DNA of 64,000 nt from positions 248,001 to 312,000 of the forward strand of contig JAFEMH010002329.1 of NCBI GenBank assembly GCA_022495995.1, given 5' to 3'. Position numbers and translations under genes: made by a program. The notes under the pieces are model-generated. The model searched no databases and was not told where the DNA came from. It saw only the letters and a list, made by a program, of their open reading frames with translations. This stretch comes from Adenophora triphylla var. japonica. Lineage: Eukaryota; Streptophyta; Magnoliopsida; Asterales; Campanulaceae. Positions 1-10,500 of this stretch are shown here, piece after piece (within the stretch, counting starts at the first letter, position 1; the number at the start of each line of letters is the position of its first letter).

Positions 1-204
1 AGGTTTCAAGTAGGAGACTTAGTCCTACGAAAGGCATTCCAAAATACCAAGGAGCCCAATGCAGGCAAGCTCGCCCCAAAATGGGAAGGACCCTACCTAA
101 TAGATGCACAAGCCGGGAAAGGAGCATATCGCCTGGCAACCTTGGATGGACAAATGATACCGCGAAGTTGGAATGTCATTCATCTTAAAAGGTATTACGT
201 TTAA
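1..204 (+). CDS. Gypsy integrase C-terminus (partial)
   Basis: Frame 1 is open from the window edge to a TAA at 202-204. It encodes the C-terminal tail of a Tat-type integrase: a FQVGDLVLRK segment, then KLAPKWEGPYLI, then IPRSWNVIHLKRYYV. The same tail occurs at 32620-32820 and 60690-60902 in the two other gypsy copies. It would belong to the gag-pol polyprotein whose integrase inserts element cDNA into the host chromosome. The start is outside the window. No stop or frameshift is visible in this 67-residue piece, so this part of element 1 is better preserved than the same part of elements 2 and 3. Confidence 0.9.
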   Translation, partial: RFQVGDLVLRKAFQNTKEPNAGKLAPKWEGPYLIDAQAGKGAYRLATLDGQMIPRSWNVIHLKRYYV

Positions 205-1180
205 ACAAAATTCCCCATGAACTCATCTTTCCAAGTATGGATCGTCTTTTAAATTCGTTGCAACCTTTCTTTTTTCCTATGCACCTTTTTAATTCTTTAC
301 AAATTAAGATGTCACTAACGTACTTTGTGGAGAGACGTCAACCTTAGTTGGCATCCATTTTAACATGTTTCTGTCTAATGAGGTATTGACATATTTACAT
401 GGGGATATATCGAATGCGCGCAAAGAACAACGTTTTCTCCTCCGTTATAGACTGGCCATCTCTTCTCAAGTAAAGGTACACAATCCCTTCTAACGTTTAA
501 AGAGTTAATTACCTCTTTCTTAAGATGTTAGGTTACCACACCTTCGCCTGGAGCGCAAGTTATCTCTCTAATTGAGGTGTGGGGTGGGCCTATATGGGTA
601 AACTCATATAGCTTACCCATTCCCACTCAGTTGGATGATTGATCTTACGTATTATTCTTATGGTTATGACATATACGTGTCATCTGACGTATCTACGGTT
701 TATGGCATATACGTGTCATCTTAAGTACCTACCGTTTTGGCATACTATCATGTCACCTTATGAGCATAACAAAGAATCATCCAAAGAAAAATCTAATCCA
801 AAAAGAAACAAGCCTTGACATGCTTGAAAACTACTAAACGTTAACCAGATTAAAGTAACCATAAAATATCCAAGCTACCAACAATAAAAGTGCAAAAGTG
901 TTGGACCAACCCAACACATAAAAAAGATTGTCTTTGGTTCTTATGAACCCATTACATAACCAAACGAAAATAAAAATTGTTTTAAGGGATTCCACCCAGA
1001 ACATCATCAAAAGACCAAGAGCAAAGTTCTTTTACCTTCTTTTAGGTGGCTTCTCGCCGTTGTGTTGCATTTGGGTTCACTTCTCCAACTATGGGTGTAT
1101 CCTTAACGATCGCTTCATACGGACTTGACGACACCTCGCCTTCATCCGTCACCTCACCACAACTTAAACAAATAGGCACA
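205..1180 (+). other. Gypsy 1 3' untranslated region
   Basis: No coding signal is seen. A block at about 440-570 (starting near CTGGCCATCTCTTCTC and ending near CGCCTGGAGCGCAAG) recurs at about 33170-33275 in gypsy 2 and 61198-61305 in gypsy 3, so it is a conserved non-coding segment of this lineage. At 666-683 and 702-719 lies a pair of near-identical interrupted palindromes (arms ATGACA/TGTCAT, second copy ATGGCA/TGTCAT) 36 bp apart. Confidence 0.7.
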
Positions 1181-1184
1181 TTCC

Positions 1185-2787
1185 CTATTGATATCCCAAG
1201 TATCGCCCTTCCCTTCCCGATACTCCTTCATCATTTTTACCTTGCATTGAGAGACAGCTTTTGCCGCAGCCTACCATGAATTCTTCACGTCCTGCTATCT
1301 CTTTGTTATGATCATCCTCACTTTTTGCTAAGCTATTCAAGAAATCCTTTACCGTTTGCTCTTGCTCGCCAAAGAACTTAGCTTGTTGCTCTAAGGTTTT
1401 CTCGTGCTCTTTTATCTTATTCTCCAACATTGTCTTCTCTTTCTTGACCAAAGCAATATCCGCCTTGGATTTCTTCTTCAATATCTCCGTTTCCTTTACC
1501 AAACCTTCCAAAAGTCCTACTGCCTGTAAAATGATGCACTCGATATCAAAAGGTCTTATAAAACTTTGGAAACAAGACAAACCCATTTAATATTATCTTA
1601 CCCTGCTTGTGAAACTCGTACATTTCTTTTTAAAATCTCCTACGGACATTTCTTCAAAAGTATCTTCAACTTCAACCACCTCCTCTTGAATCGCTTTTCT
1701 CTTCCTTACCCTAGAGCCAATACCTATGCTCTCATCCAAGCACAGGAATCTTCTTAGGGCGGTGGAGGTTTCATTTCAATCTTAACAATGTGCTCAAATA
1801 ACATAGCCTCAATATCATCAAGGTCAAAGTCGATCCCGAAACTACCGGTTTGGAGACCGCATGGACATATAGATATTGTCAACAAAGAATAACGCATCAA
1901 ATTGATAACAATTAGCAAAGGTAAAGAGACACTATGCTTACCGGTGGACATAATTGCAGAAGTAGAGGCCTTTAGGTCTTCCGGGATAGTCGAAGATGCT
2001 TCCAACAAACCCTTAGGAGATCTCTTATCTGGAGGGAGCCCAAAAAATTCTTCAATCGTGGTTAGAGTGTCTTCATCAGGTGGAAGCAATTCTCCCCAAT
2101 CGATATCTGCATAAAAGCAAGAACAATTACAATTCAGTTTGTCTCAAGAACAGGAAGTCACAAAAGTAAGAATTTAAGTACCTCCCTTGTTCCATTGGCT
2201 CGATATCTCATCCTTTTCTCCAATAGACGTCCTATCAACAAAGAAAAATCTATTCTTCCATCCCCTATCATTGGAAGATGTGGTGCTCATCAAGGAACTT
2301 CTACCTGACCTCTTTTTAAAAAGTTATCTTTTGGAACCAAAGGGTTGAAGGTCGTACGAATATGCGATTTTATGGAGCCCTAGGTTTAGTCCATTTTCTC
2401 GATTCATTTTAATGACAAAAGCAAAAACTCGCCAAGCCATCGGCATCAGTTGAGCATAAGCGAGTTGGGTTTTTTGGAAGAACTCAGAAACCAACAAAGG
2501 AAAAGGGTAGCTGAACCCTAGAAGAAAAGGATACTCAAAGAAACAGATCCATTTGCGGGAAACATAATCAGACCTAAGCTTCATAGAAAAAGGATGAAAA
2601 TTGTACCATTTGGGAAGTAGCATTGTTGTTTCATGGACTCTATTTGGGAATCACTAAATAAGCAAGTCTCTTCGTCTGGTTTTGCAAGAAGGTTTTCGCA
2701 AACGAAGTCATCGAGACTAATTTCTTTGGGGCCTTGTGGGGTTGGGACACTCTTGATTTTGGTCGAGGACCACCTGGTCCTACCCAT
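1185..2787 (-). CDS. Antisense gene of gypsy 1: transposase_28-like domain plus coiled coil (decayed)
   Basis: On the strand opposite to pol, a gene starts at the ATG at 2787 (MGRTRWSSTKIKSV). A domain at about 2640-2324 has the pattern YPFLLGFSYPFPLLVSEFF followed by AYAQLMPMAWRV, resembling the 'putative gypsy-type transposon' (Transposase_28) family. Apparent introns are at about 2183-2112 (GTACTT to ATGCAG) and near 1930-1860 (donor GTAAGC right after MSTG). A lysine/glutamate-rich coiled coil follows at 1586-1185. A frameshift near 2600 and other breaks show decay. The same order, and a donor at the same MSTG/STG position, occurs at 33634-34998 in gypsy 2. Antisense ORFs of this kind are described for the Tat lineage; their role is unknown to me. 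Confidence 0.6.
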
Positions 2788-3117
2788 GGTTGACAGAACA
2801 AAAGGAGAAAAATAAGCAAAGGAAGAAGGTGAGAAACGGAGAAGTTTTACCTTGAAGATGAACGGCGCCGTAGGCCAATGGAGGTGAAAAAGAAGATTTG
2901 AGAAGTCTAAATGATCTTACCAAGCGGTTATTAAAAAGAAAAAGGATTCTTTTTCAAAAAAGTTACTTTCCAGACCCTTCTCCCCAACCGTCCATTTGAC
3001 GCCACGTATTCCTAAAAACATCCCATCAGGCAGAGTGTGCAGTTGAACAATTAATTCGAAAGAAAAACATTTTGCCTCTTCAGTTGCCAGCATAGTCAAA
3101 TGTTTTTGGGGACAAAT

Positions 3118-3716
3118 TGTTGTGGGTATTTTTCAACATGGTGACATCTTCAGTTGATCATGCATATCAAGATGTCATTACTCTGTAAGTATTGTTTTAA
3201 TATTTACTTATTCAATATTTCCTAATATTCTTATTCTTATTTTTCGCATTAAGAGAGGAATACGGGATATTCTCCAAAGACGTTCAACAGACCTTCAAGA
3301 GCTAGGGCGACTTAGTCTCACGGAGGTTGAAAGGATAAGCCAAAATCCCGAGATTGTAGGAACCGTATTAACTGCTTCATATTTACTTGTATTTAAGGGG
3401 AAATGGAGGTGGAACATAAAAAAAGGCTCACACGCACACACTCTACACACAAGCTCTTGTAATCCTCTCCATTATCTTCTAAAGTTGTATTCGTGATCAT
3501 TATAGTAAAACTTTTAAGGTTGGAGACCTAACTCCCGGGGTTTTTTCCAAAGAGGTTGTCACCTCTAAGGTTTTCCTCGTTAACAAATCGTGGTGTCATT
3601 ATCTCTTTTTCGTGCTTTTGTTCCATATAGTCGAATTCCACAGTCCCCTCCTTATTGTCCAATCCACACACTAATTAAAGTTAAGATTCTACTCTATTGT
3701 TTTTTCTACCAAAACA
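3118..3716 (+). repeat. 3' LTR of gypsy element 1
   Basis: It begins TGTTGTGGG directly after a purine-rich tract with GGGGACAAAT and ends TACCAAAACA, the same ending as the LTRs of gypsy 2 and 3 (TTGACCAAAACA and TTACCAAAACA). It contains the shared U5-type block ending in TTTTCCTCGTTA. The start resembles the gypsy 3 LTR start (TGTCGTGGG). The 5' LTR is not in the window, so age cannot be estimated. Confidence 0.8.
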
Positions 3717-3717
3717 A

Positions 3718-3910
3718 CGGGGTGACTTCCCAAAGAAAAAATAGTCATATTTCGCGGGTGACTCCCAAAGAGAAAAGTCAAATCATCGGGATGACTCCCC
3801 ACCAAAAATAGTCAAGTTCGCGAGGTGACTTCCCAAAGAAAAAATAGTCATATTTCGCGGGTGACTCCCAAAGAAGAAAGTCACATTTTTCGGGGTGACT
3901 CCCCTTGGAA
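3718..3910 (+). repeat. Degenerate tandem repeat, ~32-38 bp units
   Basis: About six imperfect units each start with GGGTGACTCCC or GAGGTGACTTCCC, continue CAAAGAAAAAATAGTCA and end with TTTCG or similar. The unit beginning GGTGACTTCCCAAAG recurs at 3719 and 3824. A tandem array at the same relative place is seen in the related element on the right of the window (63481-64000), but with unrelated unit sequence. Confidence 0.75.
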
Positions 3911-4295
3911 CAGTCAATCTCGGGTACAAAACCCGTACTCTTTCATTGGCACCCCATCATCAACGAACTACGATTCGGCTTAATTCCCCCATGGGATACG
4001 TAGGAATCCTCTTCATAAGAGGTCCAGCCACTCGACCATCTTGGTCACCTCTGTCCCCGCCGTTTGTGTCCGGCTCGGGATTCTCATTGTGTCGACGACC
4101 CCACTTCCCGTGGAAGTGACGTCGACGAGGGGCTCTGTGAGTACCCCGATCCGAACCCATGATTTGGATCCACTTTAATTAAATTTTGGGCTTACATAAT
4201 TGCTAAAAAAGCAAATAAGGTCCAAAAATCCCAACAGCCCATCAGTCCATTGGGCCTGCCAAGCATTTGGCCCAACATGGCCAAAAGATGTACGC

Positions 4296-4349
4296 TGTCG
4301 TTCGACATAGAAGTCACTAAGGCGGTTTAACTGCCCTTGTCGTGCGACA
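4296..4349 (+). promoter_or_regulatory. Paired palindromes upstream of LTR TATA box
   Basis: TGTCGTTCGACA at 4296-4307 and TGTCGTGCGACA at 4338-4349 are near-perfect palindromes 42 bp apart. The second ends 22 bp before the TATA box at 4372. Three more pairs of the same type lie downstream: about 5029/5064, 5230/5262 and 5434/5466. The related LTR at 62594-62672 has a differently worded palindrome pair at the same place. Confidence 0.7.
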
Positions 4350-4371
4350 TAAGACGCCCCATCAGCCTGCC

Positions 4372-4379
4372 TATAAATA
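4372..4379 (+). promoter_or_regulatory. TATA box of LTR promoter
   Basis: The sequence CCTATAAATACAAGG is a good plant TATA context. It is followed by a leader with CT runs and CA runs (4467-4525). The matching position in the related minus-strand LTR also has TATAAATA (62601-62608). Confidence 0.65.
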
Positions 4380-5880
4380 CAAGGCATGGCTGATCATTTT
4401 AGGGGACTTGGAGTGAATATTGGGGGAGGATACAGTAATATAGGGAAAACTCTGTCCAAATAGAGTCTCCCTCTCTCTCTCATACACACACACTCACCTC
4501 CCTCCTCACACACACACACACTTCAAGGCCAAGACCTAAAGAAGCTTCCTTTGTTGGTGTGTAGAAGGGGTAGACACCATACTATTGGTGATCTCACCTA
4601 GTGGACTACAATAGGTAGACCCTAAACCCTTTCTCCCTCTTTAAATAAAGCCTTTAATACATTTATAATACATTGCATGCTTACTTGCCTTCATATTATG
4701 TAGAAATTGGGATTTTTGCATGATAAAGGTGGTGGAGAAGTGAATCTTCAATATTCACTTCTCCCCACCTCAGATCTGTACATTTGATCATCCTAGGATC
4801 AATAAAGGTTCAACCTTTACGCATTTACTTCGAGTTATGAGGTGATGGATACTTCAAAGTGGCCAAAAGCATGTGATTTATCACATTTGGTCACTAAAGC
4901 CATGTGATCCTCCCATAATACTCATATATTAGTATTATATTACTGTTTACAGTTGTTAAATATGCTTGGTTTGCCTTGAGGAGCAAAGGGGAAACAAACA
5001 GACTGAAGGGCACAGAAATGGCCTATCTATGTCGTGCGACATGGGACTCCATGGAGATCCTGTGTCATACGACATAGAGATCCCAGAAGGCTGTAAAGCC
5101 ATTCTTGGACTTCAGATCTGTCCAGTTTATTCCCTTCGCGACTCAGAGATTTCTTAAGCATTTTTGTGGCTCATAAGCCACTATTTGAGTGCCTATTATC
5201 CATTTGGGTGCGATTTATTGGAGGCGGATTGTCATAGGACATGGATAACTTCGGATGTTCCATGTCACATGACATCCGTATCATTCAAAGTCTACCGTGA
5301 CTTTGTTCACTCCCGTCAATCCCAAACTGAGTTTTAGACCTTCAAATAGTGTCTTTACTGAGTTAAATAAATGTCATTTCATTTCCAGAAACTTCTTGGT
5401 CTTTGTAATAAGACAATCTGACCAAGAGACATCATGTCGTGCGACACCCTCTACCTAGGAGGTCCTGTGTCGGACGACATGGGAAATCTCTGGGCAGATT
5501 GTCTTACCTTCTGCCTTGTTATGATAATCATAATATGTAAAAGGGTGTGGCCCCCTCTCATGGCTCACAAGTTGTATTCAGCTTTCATATTATCAATGAA
5601 AAATGTCAAATTTGCATGATTTGCACATCTACACATATTGCACACACACTTTGAATATCCAAAATTGTCCAATGTTGATTTAAAGTCTCGAAAGAGGCGT
5701 GTTGGGTAAACTCTCTAGTTCTTCCCAAACACGTAACCAGACTCCCGGACTCAAAATCTCTAAAAATAGGTTTTTCAATGTTTTCCTCTAAAAACGGCGT
5801 AGCGACTCCCAAAACCGAAGTTTTCAAAACTCATCATATCATTTTCAACACATTAAAAACTCTTTCAAAAAAGGGAGGAA

Positions 5881-6990
5881 ATGATATATATTTTCTTCGG
5901 GCAAGCGTTCATTCAGCAAGCTCCAAGGGCATGGTATGAGACTCTTTCTAAATTCTTACTAGAAAAAGGATTTAAACGCGGAAAAATCGATACAACTCTT
6001 TTTATTGCCAAATACAATGATCATACTTTACTTGTTCAAATATATGTTGATGATATCATTTTTGATTCTACTAACGAGTTACTTTGTAAGCGTTTCGAGA
6101 AGCTAATGAAAAGCAAGTTTGAGATGAGCATGATGGGAGAATTAACTTTCTTCCTCGGGCTTCAAATCAAGCAATGCGAAGAAGGTATTTTCCTCAGCCA
6201 AGCCAAATACACCAAGGAGCTAATAAAGAAGTTTGGATTAGAAAATGCTAAAGCATATGATACCCCAATGGCCACCGGCAATAAGCTAGATAAAGATCTC
6301 AAAGGTAAGAAAGTTGATCAAACTTTATATCGAGGTATGATCGGCTCATTACTTTATTTAACTGCTAGTAGGCCCGATATCATGTTTAGTGTCTGTGTAT
6401 GTGCACGCTATCAAGCAGATCCTAGAGAAGCACATCTTATTGCAGTCAAGCGTATAATCCGCTATTTATCTGGAACCACTAACCTTGGACTTTGGTATTC
6501 CAAAGATTCGAACTTCGATCTTATAGGTTATTCGTAGATGCGGATTATGCGGCTTGTACTATTGACAGAAAAGCACTAGTGGTACTTGTCATTTCCTCGG
6601 GAATAGACTAGTTGCTTGGGCCGGCAAGAAGCAAGCATCGGTTTCAAAGTGTCAACCACGAGAGGAGTACATTCTTCTTTGGCAGTTGTTCTTTGTCAAA
6701 TCCTCTGGATGAAACATCAATTGGTGGATTATGGAATTGAAGAAGGAAATTGCCCTATCATGTGCGACAACACTTCAACAATTTCAGTCTCCAACAACCC
6801 TGTCATGCATTCCAAGACCAAGCATATTGATATCAAGTATCATTTCCTCAAAGACCATGTGGAGAAGAGGAATATCCATTTAGAGTACGTGGGGACAGAC
6901 AACCAGATTGTTGATATCCTCACCAAGGCTCTAGACTCCAAGAGGTTTTCCTTCCTCAGAGGAGAAATGGGTATGCTTGAACTTAAATGA
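5881..6990 (+). pseudogene. Copia reverse transcriptase / RNase H fragment
   Basis: The reading frame at 5881-6537 gives the C-terminal half of copia RT: QAPRAWYETLSKFL, then the catalytic YVDDIIF (about residue 57), LGLQIKQ, and TASRPDIMFSVCVCARYQADP. RNase H follows: a start at IGYS then DADYAAC, broken by a stop/frameshift at about 6535-6620. It resumes at 6616-6990 with the conserved CDNTSTISVSNNPVMHSKTKHIDIKYHFL block and ends with a TGA at 6988. It would copy element RNA into DNA in the virus-like particle. The upstream gag, protease, integrase and N-terminal RT are gone, so this copy is dead. Its DNA holds no ACCGC motif, unlike everything downstream. Confidence 0.9.
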
Positions 6991-7437
6991 ATCCATTCTT
7001 TTAATTTGCTAACTTGTGTTGTATAGTTTCATATCCATTGTTGAAACCGCGTGCATCAAACCGCAAGTAGTCCAACCGCCCTGCAAGCCAACCGCTTCAT
7101 TCCAACCGCGTGCTGCAGCTCGACCACTTGGACCTCAACCGCGTTTCAACTTGGAGTATTTTCTAATTTTTGCTTATTTAAAAAAAAAAAAACTGTTCAA
7201 ATTCCTTTTATTTATTTTTCAGTCCTTATTTTTCTTTAAGGGTTTATTTGCAAATGTTTTCCCACGAAATTTTAAAATTTGAATGCATTTAATGCAAAAG
7301 GAACATTAGCATTTAATGGCCCTCATGTCAGCCGTCATTGGTTGATGTGTTGAAGCTGAAAGGGTGCAAGTTTGCAATGATTCACTGCGTTGGTAAGTGA
7401 AACAGTCCTTTCAACTGCCAAACCCTAAACCCTTTCC

Positions 7438-7445
7438 TATAAATA
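7438..7445 (+). promoter_or_regulatory. Internal TATA box upstream of the copia extra ORF
   Basis: The sequence CCTATAAATAGAAATC lies 136 bp upstream of the ATG at 7581. A cluster of six ACCGC motifs (7045-7143) sits about 300-400 bp upstream of it. This suggests the extra ORF has its own promoter rather than depending only on spliced genomic RNA. The inference rests on sequence only. Confidence 0.5.
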
Positions 7446-7580
7446 GAAATCATTCTCTAACTTTTCAACCTTTTCAAACTGATCTCTCTGCAATCGTACC
7501 TTCAAGTGTCAGTTTCTTCACCAAACCTTTCTTCTCTCTCTTCAAAACTGTGTTTATAAGCTTTAAATCTCTTCAAGTCA

Positions 7581-10500
7581 ATGGCTCCCAAACAACCAAT
7601 CTTCGACATGGTATGATTTCTTAAACCCTAATCTTCTTAATATCTGCAAATTATACTTGAAATTTCTGCCATTGTTGAACTTGAAAAGCTTCGAACATAC
7701 CTAACTGATTTTTGCTCATTAATGCTTCATTTCTTGATTATTTTTTATGAAAATTGTTAGGTTATGCTCGGATTGTGCTTATATGTTTGATTATAAACTT
7801 TATTTCATGATCAACACTTGATTTGGGTACTAATTTTGAACTTTAAACTTTTTAAGTTTCGAAACCCATTTCTGTGTTTTTGCCTTTTCTGGGTGATTCT
7901 GAGTAAAGTTGTAATTTTTATTGTTATATTACTGATCTTCTGCTCAACGTGATCATTTTGACATATTATTTGTTCATTTTGGTTAACTTTCATTGAATCT
8001 CTGTTCTTGGTGTTCTTCGTGTTCTTCATGCATTCATATGACTGTTCATCATCTTTCTCAAAATTTTCCTATGTTTTAGTTTGACCTAACTTTCAATCTT
8101 GTTTTTCCTAACTTAGAAAATTTTTGGAAATTTTGGATTTTGATTTGCATGTTTGAACCGCTTCATTGTAAACCGCATGCTACTTTGAAACCGCACTTAA
8201 AACTGCCTATCCTTGTGTTTCAAACCGCATGTGTTTTATGGTCATTCAACCACTCTCTAAGAACCGCATGCCATGTTTTCAAAACCGCATCTATATATAT
8301 CTTTTGAAACCGCATGCTAGAAAAATACTTATGTATTACTAAGTATATAGGCTGGAAACCAAGAACTTCCTCTCTAAGCACCGCTTACAGTGTGGGATAA
8401 CTTTGGATTACAATGCCACGTACTAAGTAAAATATGCTTATGTATTTTTCCTATTTGTTTTCCTACCTGTATTTATAGTTTCCTTGAGGTTTGGAAATTA
8501 TCATTTCCAAAATCGCACTATTGCCAACCGCATGTGTGCACCAAACCGCTTGTAAACTGTGATTTTATTAAATTGTTCTAACTTGAGTGTTTTCTTTGTA
8601 GAATACCAAATACTTTTTACCAGGATGGGAAATTAATGAGCCAGAGCTGAAGTCTGATGCTCTTGGAAGGGAGATGATCAGGAAAATGGAAGCTTCTGGA
8701 ATCCTGCCTCTATTCAACAAGAAGCAGACCTTCACCATCCCTCTCTTCATAGATCAATTCTACTCAACCGCAGTGCATGGAGAGAGAGTGCTTTCTGATG
8801 GGAAGAAGATCCCCAGTTTGGTGGGAGTTGTTGAAGGATTCAAGGTTGAGATTGATTACCTGGACATCAGAAGTACTTATGATTTCCATGTATCTGGTGC
8901 TCCAGTTGAAGTTTCCCAGGAGGTCCAGGATGCTACCTGCTCAACTCTCACTGGAACCCTTGATTCTTTAGCTGGGTACTACAAGAAGAAGCCAAGAAGA
9001 GAGTTTGGAGAACTGATGAGCCATCTATGCTACCTAGTTGGGAAGTTCGTATGTGGAAAGACCGGAAACCACAACAACTTCACCTCACAAGAATGGCGAG
9101 ATTCTTTGTGCAATCTATAATGGAATGAAGCTCGACTGGCCTAAGATATTGATGAGAGAACTGACCAGTAGCATTGATGCATACCAGTTGAAGAAAAAGG
9201 ATGAATCTATCAGATGGAGACCTTTTGGCAGGTTGCTGACCGCTATCTTTGCCAACTATCAGCATTTGGAGGATTTAAGGATCTCTACTCCAGAGTTACC
9301 TATTCACTGGGGAGTTGAAGAATCCTTTGGCCTCAAGGCTTGTCATTCCTTCAGATTTTCCTTTGGAAATGATGATTACAAGGCGCTGTATGATGCTGAT
9401 ACCTTACATCCCAAGGAGCATTATGTAGAGATGACTCCTGCAACCACATCAAAGGGCCTTGGGAAAGCTATGAAGAAAGCTTCAAGGAAGAGGAAGGCTC
9501 CTGCTGAACCGCTCCCCAAGCCAACCAGAACCGCACCTACCCAACCGCGTGGTGCAACTGATGCAAGCCCTAGCAAGAAAGGGAAAGAGAAAGAGAAGAT
9601 GTCCCTTATTAATGAGGTTGAAGAAGAAGAAGAAAATAATATCATTCCTCCATTGGTGGCCATGGCTAAAAGAGCCAAGCAAACTCAGGTTGATCTAGCT
9701 AAGCTCTCTGATGAGGACCTGACCGCTTTCTATAAGACTGAGCTAGCAAGGATTGAGAGAGAGGCAGCTGAGAAAAAGGCTGCTCATGGAAAATCCAAGG
9801 AAGCTGGAACACAACCGCCCCCTCAACCTCAACCGCAGCCATCTACTCAACCGCCTCCAACCCAAACTCCTATTCTAACACCTTCTCAATCCCCTGTCCA
9901 TTCTCATCATTCCTCACCAGCCAAATCCCCATCACCTAGACCGCCTTCTCCATCTCAACCCCTCAGAGATGCAACCGCTCAAGGGGAGAAGCCAAAAAGG
10001 GTCAAACACTTAGCCCAGAAAAAGACCCCAACCAAAGGACCCAAACGTTTCCTACACCGTGTAGCCAGACAAACTACTCCCTCTCCATCTCCTTCACCTT
10101 CACCTTCCCCTTCACATTCACCATCCCATTCACCTTCCAAATCCCATTCCAATTCTGACCAAAACAGTACCCCAACTCCCTCACCTCAAAACTCAAACCG
10201 CTCCAAGTCCCCTTCTCATTCCAACCGCGCCCAGTCACCTCCTTACTCTCATCACACCCCTACCATCTCCATTTCAAACTTAAACCGCGATCCAACCCCT
10301 TCTCCTGATCGCGTTCATACTCCACCTCCTCCAAATTCTCCTATCCCTAAGAATTCCCCTCATCAACAGAAATCCCCTTCTGTTGAAGTTCACACCACTA
10401 GCTCCTCCTCTAATTCCAACCCTGTTACTTCTGGAATCCCTACTTCTAGCATTCCACCTCCTCCAACCGCACCAATCTCAACCGCACCTACTACTTTACC

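Larger units (their letters stand above)
1..3716 (+). mobile_element. Ty3/gypsy (Tat-type) element 1, 3' half
   Basis: The window opens inside the last part of a gypsy polyprotein. It is followed by a long 3' non-coding region, a block of minus-strand ORFs, a purine-rich tract (about 3105-3117) and a 3' LTR ending at 3716. The order integrase, long 3' UTR, antisense ORF, LTR is that of plant Tat/Ogre-type elements, and gypsy element 2 in this window shows the same order. The 5' half lies outside the window, so the target-site duplication cannot be checked. Confidence 0.85.
3717..5880 (+). mobile_element. LTR and 3' region of a second gypsy-like family (solo or truncated)
   Basis: Starting exactly at the end of the gypsy 1 LTR, this stretch holds degenerate tandem repeats (3718-3910), a conserved segment (about 3975-4150), a promoter (TATA at 4372-4379), CT/CA-rich leader sequence (4467-4525) and a right part at about 5640-5860. 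That right part matches, in reverse, the start of the element at 61307-64000 (both contain GGAGTCGC followed by TTGGGAAGAAC). Shared order and sequence show that both are one family in opposite orientation. I see no coding region. Gypsy 1 presumably inserted into it on the left; a copia fragment abuts it on the right. Boundaries are approximate. Confidence 0.6.

Noticed and set aside
3895..4160. Peptide similarity (ATRPSWSP) between 3895-4119 and 62923-63156 as evidence for a gene
   Set aside because: DNA similarity between two copies of one element explains it; frames are short and stop at different places. Treated as conserved non-coding sequence.
9421..9682. Minus-strand ORFs across the basic region of the copia extra ORF
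   Set aside because: They are shadows of the plus-strand frame; no domain or homologous pair is seen.
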